A DNA stretch of 64,000 bases from an uncultured Oscillospiraceae bacterium (GCA_944385415.1 CALWXC010000003.1:124001-188000); one strand, 5' to 3'. Positions 33,656-42,507 are shown, counted from the stretch's first letter. Numbers and translations are program-made. The notes: a model not told the origin generated them from the sequence alone.

Positions 33656-35521
33656 ATGCTGTATGGTTACATGGGCAAGCTGCTCTTTGTAGACCTGTCC
33701 ACCGGCACCTGGGAAGTGCGGCCCCTCAGCGAAGAACTGGCCAGAAATTTCATCGGCGGTTACGGTATCGGCGCGAAGATTCTCTATGACGAGATGCCCG
33801 CCCACACCGACGTTTTCGCCCCTGAGAGCATGCTCGGTTTTATGAGCGGTCCCATGAGCGCCTCCCGCGCCTTTTTCGGCGGCCGCTACATGGTGGTGTC
33901 CAAATCGCCGGTCACCGGCATGTGGAACGACGCCAACTCCGGCGGCTATTTCGGCGCCCAGCTGCGCCATTCCGGCTTTGACGGCGTATTCGTCAAGGGC
34001 ATTTCCGAAAAGCCCGTCTATCTGTATCTGAACAACGGCGAAGTGGAAATCCGCGACGCCTCCCATCTGTGGGGCAAGCGCACCATGGAAGTGGAAGCCA
34101 TCCTTCGGGACGAGGTGGGCAAGGACATGAACGCCGCCATCATCGGCCCTGCCGGTGAAAACCTGAGCCACATGGCCTGCGTCATGAACGACGAGCACCG
34201 GGCGGCAGGCCGCGGCGGTACCGGCGCAGTCATGGGCAGTAAGAAGCTGAAAGCCGTTGTGGTCCGCGGCGATCAGGAAGTGCCCATCTACAACAAGGAA
34301 AAGCTGGTGGCTCTGAACCGTCAGGTGGCCGACGACATGCTCCACGGTTCCAACAAGGAAGTCCGCGACTGGGGCAACTGGGGCACCCCCGGTCAGATGA
34401 AGGCCATGCTGCTCATCGACGATGCCGGTGTCAAAAACTGGTCCAGCACCTACGAGGGCGCCTATCCGCTGGAGAAGGGCGACGCCATCTACGAGCCCGC
34501 CTATGAGCAGGGCTACAAGGCCAAGCGCTACATCTGCCACTGCTGCCCCCTGGGCTGCGGCGCGACCTACGAAATCAATGACCCCAAAGGCAAGCTGCCC
34601 AAGAAGGGCGCATCCCGTCCCGAATACGAATCCCAGGCGGGTCTCAGCTCCAACGTCCTCAACTCCGACCGTGATACGGTGGTGTACATCAACTACCTGA
34701 CCAATGAGTACGGCTTTGATGCCATTGCCTTTATCAACACCCTGTCCTGGGCTCTGGAATGCTACGAAAAGGGCGTTCTGACCCGGGAGCAGCTCAACGG
34801 CATCGACCTGCGCTGGGGCGATCCCCAGGCCCTGCAAGCCGTGGCCGAGGCCATGTGCAACTACGAGGGCGAGATTGGACGCATCCTGACCCACGGCACC
34901 CAGTACGCCGCGGATCTGCTGGGCAAGGGCCACGAGTATCTGTTCACCATCGGCGGCATCGAGTCGGCCCTCCACGATCCCCGTAACTCCCCCTGGTACT
35001 TGATCGAGGGCGCCATTGAGCCCACCCCCGGCCGCCATATGAAGAGCCCTCTGGGCGGTTCTCTCCGCGGCAAGGACAAGGAGACCCGCTACAACCAGCG
35101 CGGTCTGGGCTTCACCGCCGCCAAGCTCAAGTCGGAGAATATGTTCTCTGAGTGCTGCTGCTACTGCCATATGTATGACTCCCCCATCGCCGGGCTGAAG
35201 TGGGACTATCTGGAGGCCATTACCGGCTTCACCTACACGCCCATGGAGCGCCACATGGTGGGTATGCGGATTTTCCACATGCGCAACGCCTTCAACGTCC
35301 GCGAGGGCTGGAAGCGGGGCGACTTCAAGTTCAGCGACAAGATCATCGGCAAGCCGCCGCTGGAGACCGGCGCCAACGCCGGCGTCACCCACAATGTGGA
35401 CCAGGGCATCGACACGTTCTATGAGGCCATGTGGCTGGATATGGACGGCAAGCCCTACAAGGAGACGCTGGAATGGCTGGGCGGCATGGACGAGGTCATC
35501 GCCGACCTGTACGGCGAATAA
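33656..35521 (+). CDS. Aldehyde:ferredoxin oxidoreductase (tungsten-type AOR)
   Basis: 621 residues, usual length. N-terminal pterin-binding segment GYMGKLLFVDLSTG...NFIGGYGIGAKIL, GPMSASRAFFGGRYMVVSKSP and GPAGENLSHMACVMND are typical AOR. The [4Fe-4S] ligands are the CHCCPLGC group (CxxCx3C) near residue 295 and a distal Cys in SECCCYCH. It oxidises aldehydes to carboxylic acids with ferredoxin as acceptor, or acts in reverse, in anaerobes with a tungsten bis-pterin. The particular aldehyde cannot be read. The start follows AAGGAGATT. It is followed by its likely electron acceptor and preceded by a MoaD-like gene. Confidence 0.93.
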   Translation: MLYGYMGKLLFVDLSTGTWEVRPLSEELARNFIGGYGIGAKILYDEMPAHTDVFAPESMLGFMSGPMSASRAFFGGRYMVVSKSPVTGMWNDANSGGYFGAQLRHSGFDGVFVKGISEKPVYLYLNNGEVEIRDASHLWGKRTMEVEAILRDEVGKDMNAAIIGPAGENLSHMACVMNDEHRAAGRGGTGAVMGSKKLKAVVVRGDQEVPIYNKEKLVALNRQVADDMLHGSNKEVRDWGNWGTPGQMKAMLLIDDAGVKNWSSTYEGAYPLEKGDAIYEPAYEQGYKAKRYICHCCPLGCGATYEINDPKGKLPKKGASRPEYESQAGLSSNVLNSDRDTVVYINYLTNEYGFDAIAFINTLSWALECYEKGVLTREQLNGIDLRWGDPQALQAVAEAMCNYEGEIGRILTHGTQYAADLLGKGHEYLFTIGGIESALHDPRNSPWYLIEGAIEPTPGRHMKSPLGGSLRGKDKETRYNQRGLGFTAAKLKSENMFSECCCYCHMYDSPIAGLKWDYLEAITGFTYTPMERHMVGMRIFHMRNAFNVREGWKRGDFKFSDKIIGKPPLETGANAGVTHNVDQGIDTFYEAMWLDMDGKPYKETLEWLGGMDEVIADLYGE

Positions 35522-35539
35522 GGGAAGGAGGAACCGATC

Positions 35540-35968
35540 ATGGCTTATCAAATCAATGTTCAATACTGCGTCGGTTGTCAAGCCTGTTACCGGGCCTGTC
35601 CCTTCGGTGCTGTGGAACTGGTGGACCCCCACTATCAGCAGGTTGCGGAGGGCGCACCGGTCACCGACAGCCACAGCTGCTACATCAACCCCAAGAAGTG
35701 CAAGGAGTGCGGCTTCTGCGTAATCGAATGTCCCGTGGACGTCATCTCCCTGGTGGACGAAAACGGCGCCCCCAAGGAGCGCCCCCACTACAACCGCATC
35801 TGGATTGAGGAAGCGGAGTGCATCGGCTGCACCAAGTGCGCCCGCAACTGTCCCGTGGACGCCATCTCCGGCGAAAAGAAGAACCCCTTCCACATCGACG
35901 AAAGCAAGTGCCGCCGCTGCGGCGTCTGCCTCAACGACTGCCCCAAGAACGCGGTTCACGCCGAGTAA
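35540..35968 (+). CDS. Four-cluster ferredoxin-type protein, AOR electron partner
   Basis: 142 residues with four CxxCxxCxxxC motifs (CVGCQACYRAC, CKECGFCVIEC, CIGCTKCARNC, CRRCGVCLNDC), enough for four [4Fe-4S] clusters. It is of the HydN/AOR small-subunit type. It starts 18 bases after the AOR stop, behind GGAAGGAGGAACCG, and very probably accepts electrons from it. Confidence 0.93.
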   Translation: MAYQINVQYCVGCQACYRACPFGAVELVDPHYQQVAEGAPVTDSHSCYINPKKCKECGFCVIECPVDVISLVDENGAPKERPHYNRIWIEEAECIGCTKCARNCPVDAISGEKKNPFHIDESKCRRCGVCLNDCPKNAVHAE

Positions 35969-35996
35969 GGGGAGTTTCGCGCCTTGCGATGCGCGA

Positions 35997-36055
35997 CCGG
36001 GGGCGCTGCCCCCTAGACCCCTGCGATTTTTTGAAAAAAATCGAGTAAAACTTTA
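35997..36055 (+). repeat. Interspersed repeat, copy 2
   Basis: GGGGGC-GCT-GCCCCC hairpin, then ACCCCTGCGA, a T6 run and an A-rich tail. Similar base by base to 28603-28660. It follows the ferredoxin gene and could end its transcript. The rest of the gap up to 36209 is AT-rich with no feature I can support. Confidence 0.55.
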
Positions 36056-36209
36056 AATTAGGGGTAGTTATTTTGATTTGGTGCGGTAGGCTGGAAGAAG
36101 TGCGCTAAGGCTCTGAATCCATGCTTCGCATTGTTGCGCCGGTATCCGGAACTCTATTCCATCTTTTTACCCTGAATTTTTTATTTTACCTGTTATGGGA
36201 GGCATTGTC

Positions 36210-36734
36210 ATGGAATTGTTGAACCTGTTACAGCATCGCCGCAGCGTCCGTTCCTACACCGGCGAACCGGTACCGGAGGAAGCGCTGAAGCAAATCCTTC
36301 AGGCGGGCCTGATTTCGGCCAGCAGCCGTTCTCTGTGTCCCTGGGAGTTTATCGTGGTCCGGGATAAGGAGACGCTGGCCCATCTGTCCCGCTGCCGCAC
36401 CGCCGGAGCCGGTATGCTGGCAAAGGCCGACTGCGCCATTGTGGTGGTGGCCGATGAGGCCAAGTGCGACGTCTGGATTGAGGACTGCTCCATTGCCATG
36501 GCCAATATGCACCTGATGGCCGACGCCCTGGGACTGGGCAGCTGCTGGGTGCAGGGACGGCTCCGCACAGCTCCCGACGGCCGGGATACCGAGGACTATA
36601 TCCGCAGCTTGCTGCATTACCCCGAGGGCTACCGTCTGGAAGCCATGCTGTCTCTGGGCGTGGCGGCTTCCCATCCGGCTCCCCGCTCCCTGGACTCCCT
36701 GGACTGGTCCAAGGTTCATCGGGAAACCTTCTGA
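36210..36734 (+). CDS. Nitroreductase-family flavoprotein
   Basis: 174 residues. The FMN-binding start LLNLLQHRRSVRSYTGEPVPEEAL and the later ALGLGSCWVQG are typical of the small nitroreductase family. Members reduce nitro groups, quinones or flavins with NAD(P)H. Unlike many clostridial relatives it has no ferredoxin domain. ATG 36210 follows GGGAGGCATT; an ATG at 36195 overlaps that site. Confidence 0.9.
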   Translation: MELLNLLQHRRSVRSYTGEPVPEEALKQILQAGLISASSRSLCPWEFIVVRDKETLAHLSRCRTAGAGMLAKADCAIVVVADEAKCDVWIEDCSIAMANMHLMADALGLGSCWVQGRLRTAPDGRDTEDYIRSLLHYPEGYRLEAMLSLGVAASHPAPRSLDSLDWSKVHRETF

Positions 36735-36745
36735 CACATTGCATG

Positions 36746-36777
36746 CTCCCGGGTACACCATGGGGTGTATCCGGGAG
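36746..36777 (+). terminator. Terminator of the nitroreductase gene
   Basis: A 14-bp stem with one G-U pair (36746-36759 with 36764-36777), loop ATGG, then TTTTTC. Confidence 0.9.
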
Positions 36778-36804
36778 TTTTTCATAGACTTGGTAAATAT
36801 CCTC

Positions 36805-36833
36805 TTGAGATTTCAACACAGCTGTAATATAAT
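36805..36833 (+). promoter_or_regulatory. Sigma-A promoter of the diguanylate cyclase gene
   Basis: TTGAGA (36805-36810), 17-base spacer, TATAAT (36828-36833). Confidence 0.7.
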
Positions 36834-36887
36834 TTATTTGATTACCGCAATTTTCTGAGAATTGCGAGGGAATAGGAGCCGCCGTCC

Positions 36888-38468
36888 ATGTCCACCCCAC
36901 GCCGACTGTCCAAATTGTTTCAGTTGTTGTTTGTTTTACTGGTTTTTGGCGTTTTTGCTGCCGTGTTTTGCCAGGCATGGCATCGTCCAACCGTCTACCA
37001 GATGGAAAAGCGCTGCCAGCTGGTCCACCTGGAGGCCGTTGGTCTGACGGAGGACAACGGTGATACCATCTATCGACAGGTTTTGTCGGACTGTACCTGG
37101 AGCCGCCCTGTCTGTGCCGTCACCGCCAGGCAGACCCCTTTTATTGTGGAACTGGACGGCCATCCCATCTATAGCCATACACCCGGCGCCTTTGATCACG
37201 GCAGTACTGTCCACTGGGTTCCCCTGCCCAGCGAAGACTTGACAGGCAAAATACTGACTGTCTACAGTCCCTCCAGCAATCTGACCGTTTTGGCCGGTGA
37301 TCACAACGACCTGATTCTCTACTATCGGGATGCCAATGCTCCGGCCCTGCTCTTCGCCCTTCTGTTCTTCCTCTTTGGCATCGGCATTCTGCTGATGTCT
37401 CTGACGGCCCGGCTGGTGCTGAAACGGACCCGGCCCTGGACCCTGCGCTATCTTGGCGTACTGGTGCTGTTTATGAGTCTGTGGGTGGCATCCGACACCA
37501 CCGTGGCCCAGATGTTCACCGGACGCATTGCCGTCATGAATGTGCTGGCTCACTACACCTTCATGGCCCTTCCCTATTTTCTGGTGCAGTTTTTCCGCAG
37601 TCTTATGGAGCAGGATTCCAAATATCTGCAGGTTTTGTCCTGGCTCCATCTGGCTGACCTGTCGGTCAGCGGCCTTCTGCAAGCCCTGCATGTGGCCACC
37701 CTCTCCCAGATGCTCCTCCTGACTCACTCCCTTATGGTGTTAACGCTGGCTTCGATTCTCTGGATTCTGCTGGTCCGGCGCAATTCCGAGTTCCGTTGGG
37801 AGGTTCGTATCATGCTCTGCGGCTTTGGCCTTTTGGGCTGCTGCAGCGCTTTGGGCTTTTATGACTATTATCTGTTAAGCGGAGATTGGTACGTTTTATG
37901 GCTCAGCACCGGTATGCTGCTGTTCGTGACTTCCCTGCTGGCGGTGGCTGTGTGCTATGTGTATCGGGAGACGGTCAAGGCCTCCCGGCTGCAATACTAT
38001 CAGAAGCTGGCCAATACCGATATGATGACGCAGCTGCAAAGCCGCACAGCCTTTGAAGACCAGATGAGACAATCTTCCGTGCTGGAAGGCTCCTGCGCCT
38101 GTCTTATGATGGATATCAACAATCTGAAAGAAGCCAATGACACCATGGGCCATATCGCCGGTGATGAGTTGATCAGTGATGCGGCTGAGTGTGTGCTGGA
38201 CATTTTTTCACCCCTGGGCGACTGCTACCGCATGGGCGGCGACGAATTTGTCGTACTGCTGGAGAACATCAGCGAAGCGGAGGTGCTCGCGTCCCTTTCC
38301 CGTCTGGAATTGGCCATCAGCCGAAAGAATTTGACGCGGCCGTTTCCCCTGTCCCTTGCCATAGGGTACGCCACCGCTTACTGTGCGCCCATTGAACTGA
38401 TGCTCAGCGAAGCAGACCAAAACATGTATCAGAAAAAGCGGCAGATGAAATCCTTTGCCGCCGGTTAA
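36888..38468 (+). CDS. Membrane diguanylate cyclase (GGDEF)
   Basis: 526 residues. One N-terminal membrane helix (about 17-35), an extracellular region of about 130 residues, then some seven membrane helices (about 150-365; 7TM-DISM-like arrangement). A cytoplasmic GGDEF domain ends the protein, with an intact MGGDEFVVLL. It makes cyclic di-GMP from GTP in response to an unknown outside signal. An RxxD product-inhibition site at the usual spacing before GGDEF is not seen. The start follows AATAGGAGCC. With the EAL protein at 48208-51093 it shows that this organism uses cyclic di-GMP. Confidence 0.9.
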   Translation: MSTPRRLSKLFQLLFVLLVFGVFAAVFCQAWHRPTVYQMEKRCQLVHLEAVGLTEDNGDTIYRQVLSDCTWSRPVCAVTARQTPFIVELDGHPIYSHTPGAFDHGSTVHWVPLPSEDLTGKILTVYSPSSNLTVLAGDHNDLILYYRDANAPALLFALLFFLFGIGILLMSLTARLVLKRTRPWTLRYLGVLVLFMSLWVASDTTVAQMFTGRIAVMNVLAHYTFMALPYFLVQFFRSLMEQDSKYLQVLSWLHLADLSVSGLLQALHVATLSQMLLLTHSLMVLTLASILWILLVRRNSEFRWEVRIMLCGFGLLGCCSALGFYDYYLLSGDWYVLWLSTGMLLFVTSLLAVAVCYVYRETVKASRLQYYQKLANTDMMTQLQSRTAFEDQMRQSSVLEGSCACLMMDINNLKEANDTMGHIAGDELISDAAECVLDIFSPLGDCYRMGGDEFVVLLENISEAEVLASLSRLELAISRKNLTRPFPLSLAIGYATAYCAPIELMLSEADQNMYQKKRQMKSFAAG

Positions 38469-38487
38469 GGGCCGGAATGGCGTTCCC

Positions 38488-38516
38488 TTGTTGTGCCATA
38501 GATTCTATGGTATACT
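38488..38516 (+). promoter_or_regulatory. Promoter with spacer palindrome before the broken membrane gene
   Basis: TTGTTG (38488-38493), 17-base spacer, TATACT (38511-38516). The spacer contains the perfect palindrome CCATAG-ATT-CTATGG (38496-38510), a possible operator. Confidence 0.55.
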
Positions 38517-38549
38517 ATGGTTGAACCACACTGGAAAGGGGTGTTTACC

Positions 38550-38980
38550 ATGGCAATTCTTCTGGTTATCCTGGGCGCGATTCCATACCTGCTGGGCTAT
38601 GCGACGAATTGGTATATAATGGATACCCCGACACGCTGCCGCCATTGAGATGGATTGCGGTGCTGTTCCTGTTGTTTTGGGGTCTTCTGGCCTTTCTGTG
38701 CAATCGAAAGGGCGCCCATTCAAAACAGGTTATACTTTTCCTCAATCTGTTTGCAGCACTGAATCTGGTGCTGCTTGGAGTGCAGGAAGTGATTCTCGGC
38801 GCCTATTGGTCCAATTGGCTCGGATTGGTAACACAGTTTTTTTATCTTCCCATTTTAAATCTGGGCTTTGGACTGTCGTCCTGGTTTTCCAGTGTTTTTG
38901 TAGCGTATGTCGTCTGTTTCCTTTTGATGGTCGCCTTCTCCTATGCCGGCTGCCGTCTTCGGAAAGACCGGTATTCATAA
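38550..38980 (+). pseudogene. Small integral membrane protein gene with a frameshift
   Basis: ATG 38550 behind GGAAAGGGG begins a hydrophobic peptide (MAILLVILGAIPYLLGYATN) that stops after 32 codons. From about 38609 another frame continues with LVYNGYPDTLPPLRW and three or four membrane helices to 38980. One extra T in GCGACGAATTGG would join both parts into a membrane protein of about 143 residues. So this is either a real single-base deletion, a sequencing error, or a gene starting at TTG 38609. I do not recognise the family. Confidence 0.6.
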
Positions 38981-38985
38981 ATCAG

Positions 38986-39011
38986 CCGCCTGCACCCATC
39001 GGTGCAGGCGG
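38986..39011. terminator. Terminator after the broken membrane gene
   Basis: A perfect 11-bp stem with loop CATC, followed by TTTG. It may also end the converging small gene at 39032-39223. Confidence 0.75.
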
Positions 39012-39031
39012 TTTGCATCATGGTTTGGAAT

Positions 39032-39223
39032 CTATTTTTTCTTTCCGCAATATTCCATTAAATTTGACAGTCCCGAAAGGATCCAGAAAATTGCAATGAT
39101 GATTAACGCAATCCGCCAGCCCTTGGAAACGTCTGCAACAAAAATAAAGGTGTATAAGGCAAACACACTGAAAAGCAAACAAATGACGGTTGTAATCAGT
39201 TTCACCTTTGTTCGTTTATCCAT
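39032..39223 (-). CDS. Small two-helix membrane protein
   Basis: 63 residues, start MDKRTKVKL followed by two hydrophobic helices (about 9-30 and 36-52) and a basic end CGKKK. No family recognised. ATG 39223 follows CAGGAGAG. It is transcribed alone. Confidence 0.6.
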   Translation of the reverse strand: MDKRTKVKLITTVICLLFSVFALYTFIFVADVSKGWRIALIIIAIFWILSGLSNLMEYCGKKK

Positions 39224-39305
39224 TTTGTTCTCTCCTGAACTTTTTTAACCATACACTCCGTCTATGTACCAGGCTGCCTGAGCGCGCGACGGAACCAGTC
39301 GGTCA

Positions 39306-40076
39306 TTATGGTATCATTTGCAGTCCCACGATAAAGCACACCAACGCCATGATCGGCACCACTGTCCATGTGATATACCGTCCAGCAATCTCCCATTCGG
39401 ATGGTTCTACCTCGTCCACATTACGGATCTGAAAGGCCAGCCGCAGTCGAAATATCTCCTCTGCAAATAAAACGTAGATTACCGTAACAATACAGACCAT
39501 CATGCCGCCGATCCACATTCCCCACTCGCCTTTATGGAGCAGTGTGGGGCCATCCATCAGCCGCAGAATCGTAGATACAGACGGTTCCATGGGGTCTGCC
39601 ACATTTCCATGTTCATCCAGTACCGTTCCACCAGTCGTCACAAAAAAGTCAAGGTTTGCAATACTTCCATCCTCGTTATACAGGAAATCATATTCTCCAT
39701 TTCGCGCCACACCGCCACGGAATATGCGTTCCGAGCCGCAGTACACCTCTATCCCCACCATCGCTTGCGCCAACTCGGTCTCCTTGGGAATGGCCGTTGG
39801 GTCTTCCCTGGCTGTATAAGGGCCGTAGAGTTGATCACCGTACTGAAACTCCACGGTCTTGTCTGCTGATACCGTAAAGCGGGCCGGTTTCCCTTGGATG
39901 GTTCCAGAATAAAGGGTGCTGCCATTGTTTTGGCTGGGTGTCAGTATGGCATCCATATACCGCACACCCAGCCGGGATGTGGTTACGAAATAGAGCACCG
40001 TAAACACCAGCATCATAACAGCTGTCACCAATAAAACGCATTTTTGATACCTGTTCAGGGATTTGAGTCTTTTCAC
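39306..40076 (-). CDS. Membrane protein of unknown function
   Basis: About 256 residues: an N-terminal membrane helix (near 10-30), a region of about 130 residues presumably outside the cell and rich in beta-type sequence, and two C-terminal helices (QIRNVDEVEPSEWEIAGRYITW between them). I do not recognise the family. GTG at 40076 is chosen as start, because the ATG at 40091 overlaps the GGAGGGG ribosome site that stands six bases before the GTG. Confidence 0.6.
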   Translation of the reverse strand: MKRLKSLNRYQKCVLLVTAVMMLVFTVLYFVTTSRLGVRYMDAILTPSQNNGSTLYSGTIQGKPARFTVSADKTVEFQYGDQLYGPYTAREDPTAIPKETELAQAMVGIEVYCGSERIFRGGVARNGEYDFLYNEDGSIANLDFFVTTGGTVLDEHGNVADPMEPSVSTILRLMDGPTLLHKGEWGMWIGGMMVCIVTVIYVLFAEEIFRLRLAFQIRNVDEVEPSEWEIAGRYITWTVVPIMALVCFIVGLQMIP

Positions 40077-40230
40077 AGCAGTCCCCTCCATTTCATGGTT
40101 CGGATTCGGCTGTATTCATTATATCATATTTTTCTGATATTTCCATCCGTATACGCATGGCACCAGTCGGCGTAATACCATTGGATCAACGGACAGGACA
40201 GCTTTGAGCCGCCCTGTCCGCTTCTGTTTT

Positions 40231-41208
40231 TTATTGCAGATTGTCCCCCGCCGTGAGCATGTTTTCAATGAAAATTCCATATCCACGAGATGGATCATCG
40301 ATTAAGACATGGGTTACCGCGCCAATCAGTTTCCCATTTTGGACAATGGGCGAACCGCTCATACCCTGGACAATACCGCCTGTGGTTTGCAGCAGCCGGT
40401 CATCGGTGATGGTCAGCACCAGATTGCGGCCGGACCGATCAGTGGGGTCCAGACGCGTGATTTCCACCGCATACTCCACCACATTGGTATTCTGCACATT
40501 GGACAAAATCGTGGCCTTGCCGGTCTGTATCTCCTCGGCAGTGGCTACCGGCAGCGGCATCCCGCCCAACTGGCCGCTGCACTGTCCAAAAATGCCGTGA
40601 TCTGTATTGCGTTCCACAGTTCCCAAGGTCGTAGACGTATCAAAGGCGCCTTTCAGCAGGCCCGGCGTTCCCCGGACGCCCTTACGGACCTCCACCACGC
40701 TGGAGGGCAGAATCTCGCCGGACTCCACCGGCAGCAGCACCAAGGACTGCAAATCGTTGACACCGTGGCCCAGAGCGCCATAACCGCCGGTGGCCGGGTC
40801 ATAATAGGTGACCGTACCGATACCGGCCATGGAATCCCGCACGGACACACCCAGATGGCAGCCAGCGGCCCCGCGGGTGGGCGCCACAGTCACTGCGGCG
40901 TCTTTACCATTCCGCTCAATGGCCAAATCCAACGGGCTGCCGTCACAGCTCTGGAGCATGCTCTGAAACTGCTCACAGCTGGTGATTTCGGTGCCGTTGA
41001 CCGTTTCAATCACATCGCCGGACCGCAGCCCCGCCTGTTCTGCCGGACCGCCCGGTTCCAGCTCCGCCACCAGAATGCCGTCGGTCTCCAGCCGGATGCC
41101 CACCGTCCGTCCCACTGCCACCAGCGTCTGGGGCATGGCCGCTGCTGCCGTAGCCAGCAGCAGGGCCATCACCGCCGCCATGATCACACGGATCTTACAT
41201 CGTTTCAT
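40231..41208 (-). CDS. spoIVB: SpoIVB peptidase (S55 family)
   Basis: 325 residues. A membrane/signal helix is followed by a PDZ domain (about 40-115, with GILVAELEPGGPAEQAGLRSGDVIETVNG). The S55 protease domain comes next, with the GALGHGVND histidine segment and the nucleophile serine in GMSGSPIVQNGKLIGAVTHV. In spore formers it is secreted from the forespore and triggers sigma-K (or related) activation. The open frame reaches 41292, but ATG 41208 behind GGGAAGGGG starts the conserved MKRCK. The common neighbour spo0A is not here. Confidence 0.93.
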   Translation of the reverse strand: MKRCKIRVIMAAVMALLLATAAAAMPQTLVAVGRTVGIRLETDGILVAELEPGGPAEQAGLRSGDVIETVNGTEITSCEQFQSMLQSCDGSPLDLAIERNGKDAAVTVAPTRGAAGCHLGVSVRDSMAGIGTVTYYDPATGGYGALGHGVNDLQSLVLLPVESGEILPSSVVEVRKGVRGTPGLLKGAFDTSTTLGTVERNTDHGIFGQCSGQLGGMPLPVATAEEIQTGKATILSNVQNTNVVEYAVEITRLDPTDRSGRNLVLTITDDRLLQTTGGIVQGMSGSPIVQNGKLIGAVTHVLIDDPSRGYGIFIENMLTAGDNLQ

Positions 41209-41330
41209 TCCCAGTTCCCCTTCCCTACTTGAATTTGCTCCGCCCTGTCTAATATGACCCGGGAAGGGACGTTCCACACCCGTTGATTTCACCCAATCCG
41301 GCGAGACTTTTCCTTGTGAAAACTTAGGAA

Positions 41331-41359
41331 TTGTTTTTTTCGTCGAATGCTGGTATAAT
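41331..41359 (+). promoter_or_regulatory. Sigma-A promoter of comFB
   Basis: TTGTTT (41331-41336), 17-base spacer, TATAAT (41354-41359). Confidence 0.65.
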
Positions 41360-41393
41360 GGACTCAGGAAATTGAAACTGGGAGGGTCTTCTC

Positions 41394-41669
41394 ATGGCAT
41401 TGGAATACAGAAATCTTATGGAGGATATTGTGGTGCAGAATGCAATCACAATGATGCAGGCCCGGGAGTGCTGCACCTGTGACGCCTGCACCTCCGACGT
41501 GGTGGCCTACGCCCTGAACCATGTGCCGCCTCGGTATGTGGCCACCCGCAAAGGCCAAATGCTGGCAAAAATCAGCGGTTACGAATTACAGTACAAGGCC
41601 GATGTGGTCGCCGCCATCTGTGATGCCATTCAAGTGGTCAAGGAGTCGCCTCGCCACGAAGGCCGGTAA
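41394..41669 (+). CDS. comFB: ComFB-family late competence protein
   Basis: 91 residues. The pattern EDIVVQNAITMM, cysteines CCTCDACTSDVVAYALNHVPPRYV and AKISGYELQYKADVVAAICDAI match ComFB. In B. subtilis the protein binds zinc; its role in competence is unclear. The start follows GGGAGGG. A strong terminator follows at 41682-41711. Confidence 0.85.
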   Translation: MALEYRNLMEDIVVQNAITMMQARECCTCDACTSDVVAYALNHVPPRYVATRKGQMLAKISGYELQYKADVVAAICDAIQVVKESPRHEGR

Positions 41670-41681
41670 CCCGCTTCTACC

Positions 41682-41711
41682 GTGCGCCGCCGGAACAGTC
41701 CGGCGGCGCAC
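41682..41711. terminator. Terminator between comFB and the DUF2461 gene
   Basis: A perfect 13-bp GC stem (41682-41694 with 41699-41711), loop ACAG, then TCTGTTTTA. It ends comFB and, seen from the other side, may also end the converging gene. Confidence 0.85.
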
Positions 41712-41717
41712 TCTGTT

Positions 41718-42362
41718 TTAAAAAATCGTCATGCAATACCGGTACAGTGGCAGCAACCCCTGGAGCGCTTCCTGTACCCGCTGGGCCAGAGACGGTTGGT
41801 ACAGCGCTTCGTCCACCGGATAGCGTCCGTGACAGAGCACATTCTTCCACTGGTACACCGACGCAATCCGCGGGTCGTCACAGGGCTTTTTCCGCACATA
41901 GCAGTCGCCGGAAACGGAAAAGCCTGTGGCCGCCTCCGTCTCCGCCACCAACTGCAAAAACGCCTCGGGGCGCTCCGCCGCCGCCTGACGGAACCGGTTC
42001 ATGGCCTCGGCTTTGGGATAGATGACGCCGAATCCAAACCCGTATCCTTCGGGATTCAGGTCAAAATACAGGCACGGTTTTTCCGCCCAATAGGCTTCGC
42101 TGTCGTGGCGAATGCTGAACCACAGACTGTCCTTATAGGGCCGTCCGTGGGCATACCGGGCGTCCCGGTAAATCCGCGAAACGTGGAGCGCCAGCCCCGG
42201 TTCCGCCCGCAGCGGCTCATACACCGCCGCTGCCAATTCCTTCATGGGAGTGTATAAATAATCGAGATATTCCTGTTTATGCGCTTCAAACCAGGATTTT
42301 TCATTGTTGAACCGGATGCCCCACAAAAAATCAATGGTCTCCGGCCGGAATCCTTCAAACAT
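41718..42362 (-). CDS. DUF2461-family protein
   Basis: 214 residues. The family pattern FLWGIRFNNEKSWFEAHKQEY, SRIYRDARYAHGRPYKDSLWFSIRH and YFDLNPEGYGFGFGV is clear. DUF2461 proteins are widespread with no established function. It is transcribed towards the comFB terminator. No operon partner is visible. Confidence 0.85.
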   Translation of the reverse strand: MFEGFRPETIDFLWGIRFNNEKSWFEAHKQEYLDYLYTPMKELAAAVYEPLRAEPGLALHVSRIYRDARYAHGRPYKDSLWFSIRHDSEAYWAEKPCLYFDLNPEGYGFGFGVIYPKAEAMNRFRQAAAERPEAFLQLVAETEAATGFSVSGDCYVRKKPCDDPRIASVYQWKNVLCHGRYPVDEALYQPSLAQRVQEALQGLLPLYRYCMTIF

Positions 42363-42473
42363 AGGATGCCTCCAATTCGATATTTCATCATTGGTATTTT
42401 TTTCTGTACAAGAAAGACTGTTCTATTTTGTCTTATTTTGTCGTGCATCAAACGCACCGAACCTTTTATAATT

Positions 42474-42507
42474 CTGCCCATGGAATCCAAATGGAATCCA
42501 TGGGCAG
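42474..42507 (-). terminator. Hairpin after glmS
   Basis: An 11-bp stem (42474-42484 with 42497-42507) begins seven bases after the glmS stop. The following minus-strand sequence is A/T-rich but not a clean T run. Confidence 0.55.

Noticed and set aside
33647..35959. Antisense frame of 770 codons opposite the aldehyde oxidoreductase and ferredoxin
   Set aside because: Its translation has no recognisable domain, no ribosome site, and mirrors two conserved genes.
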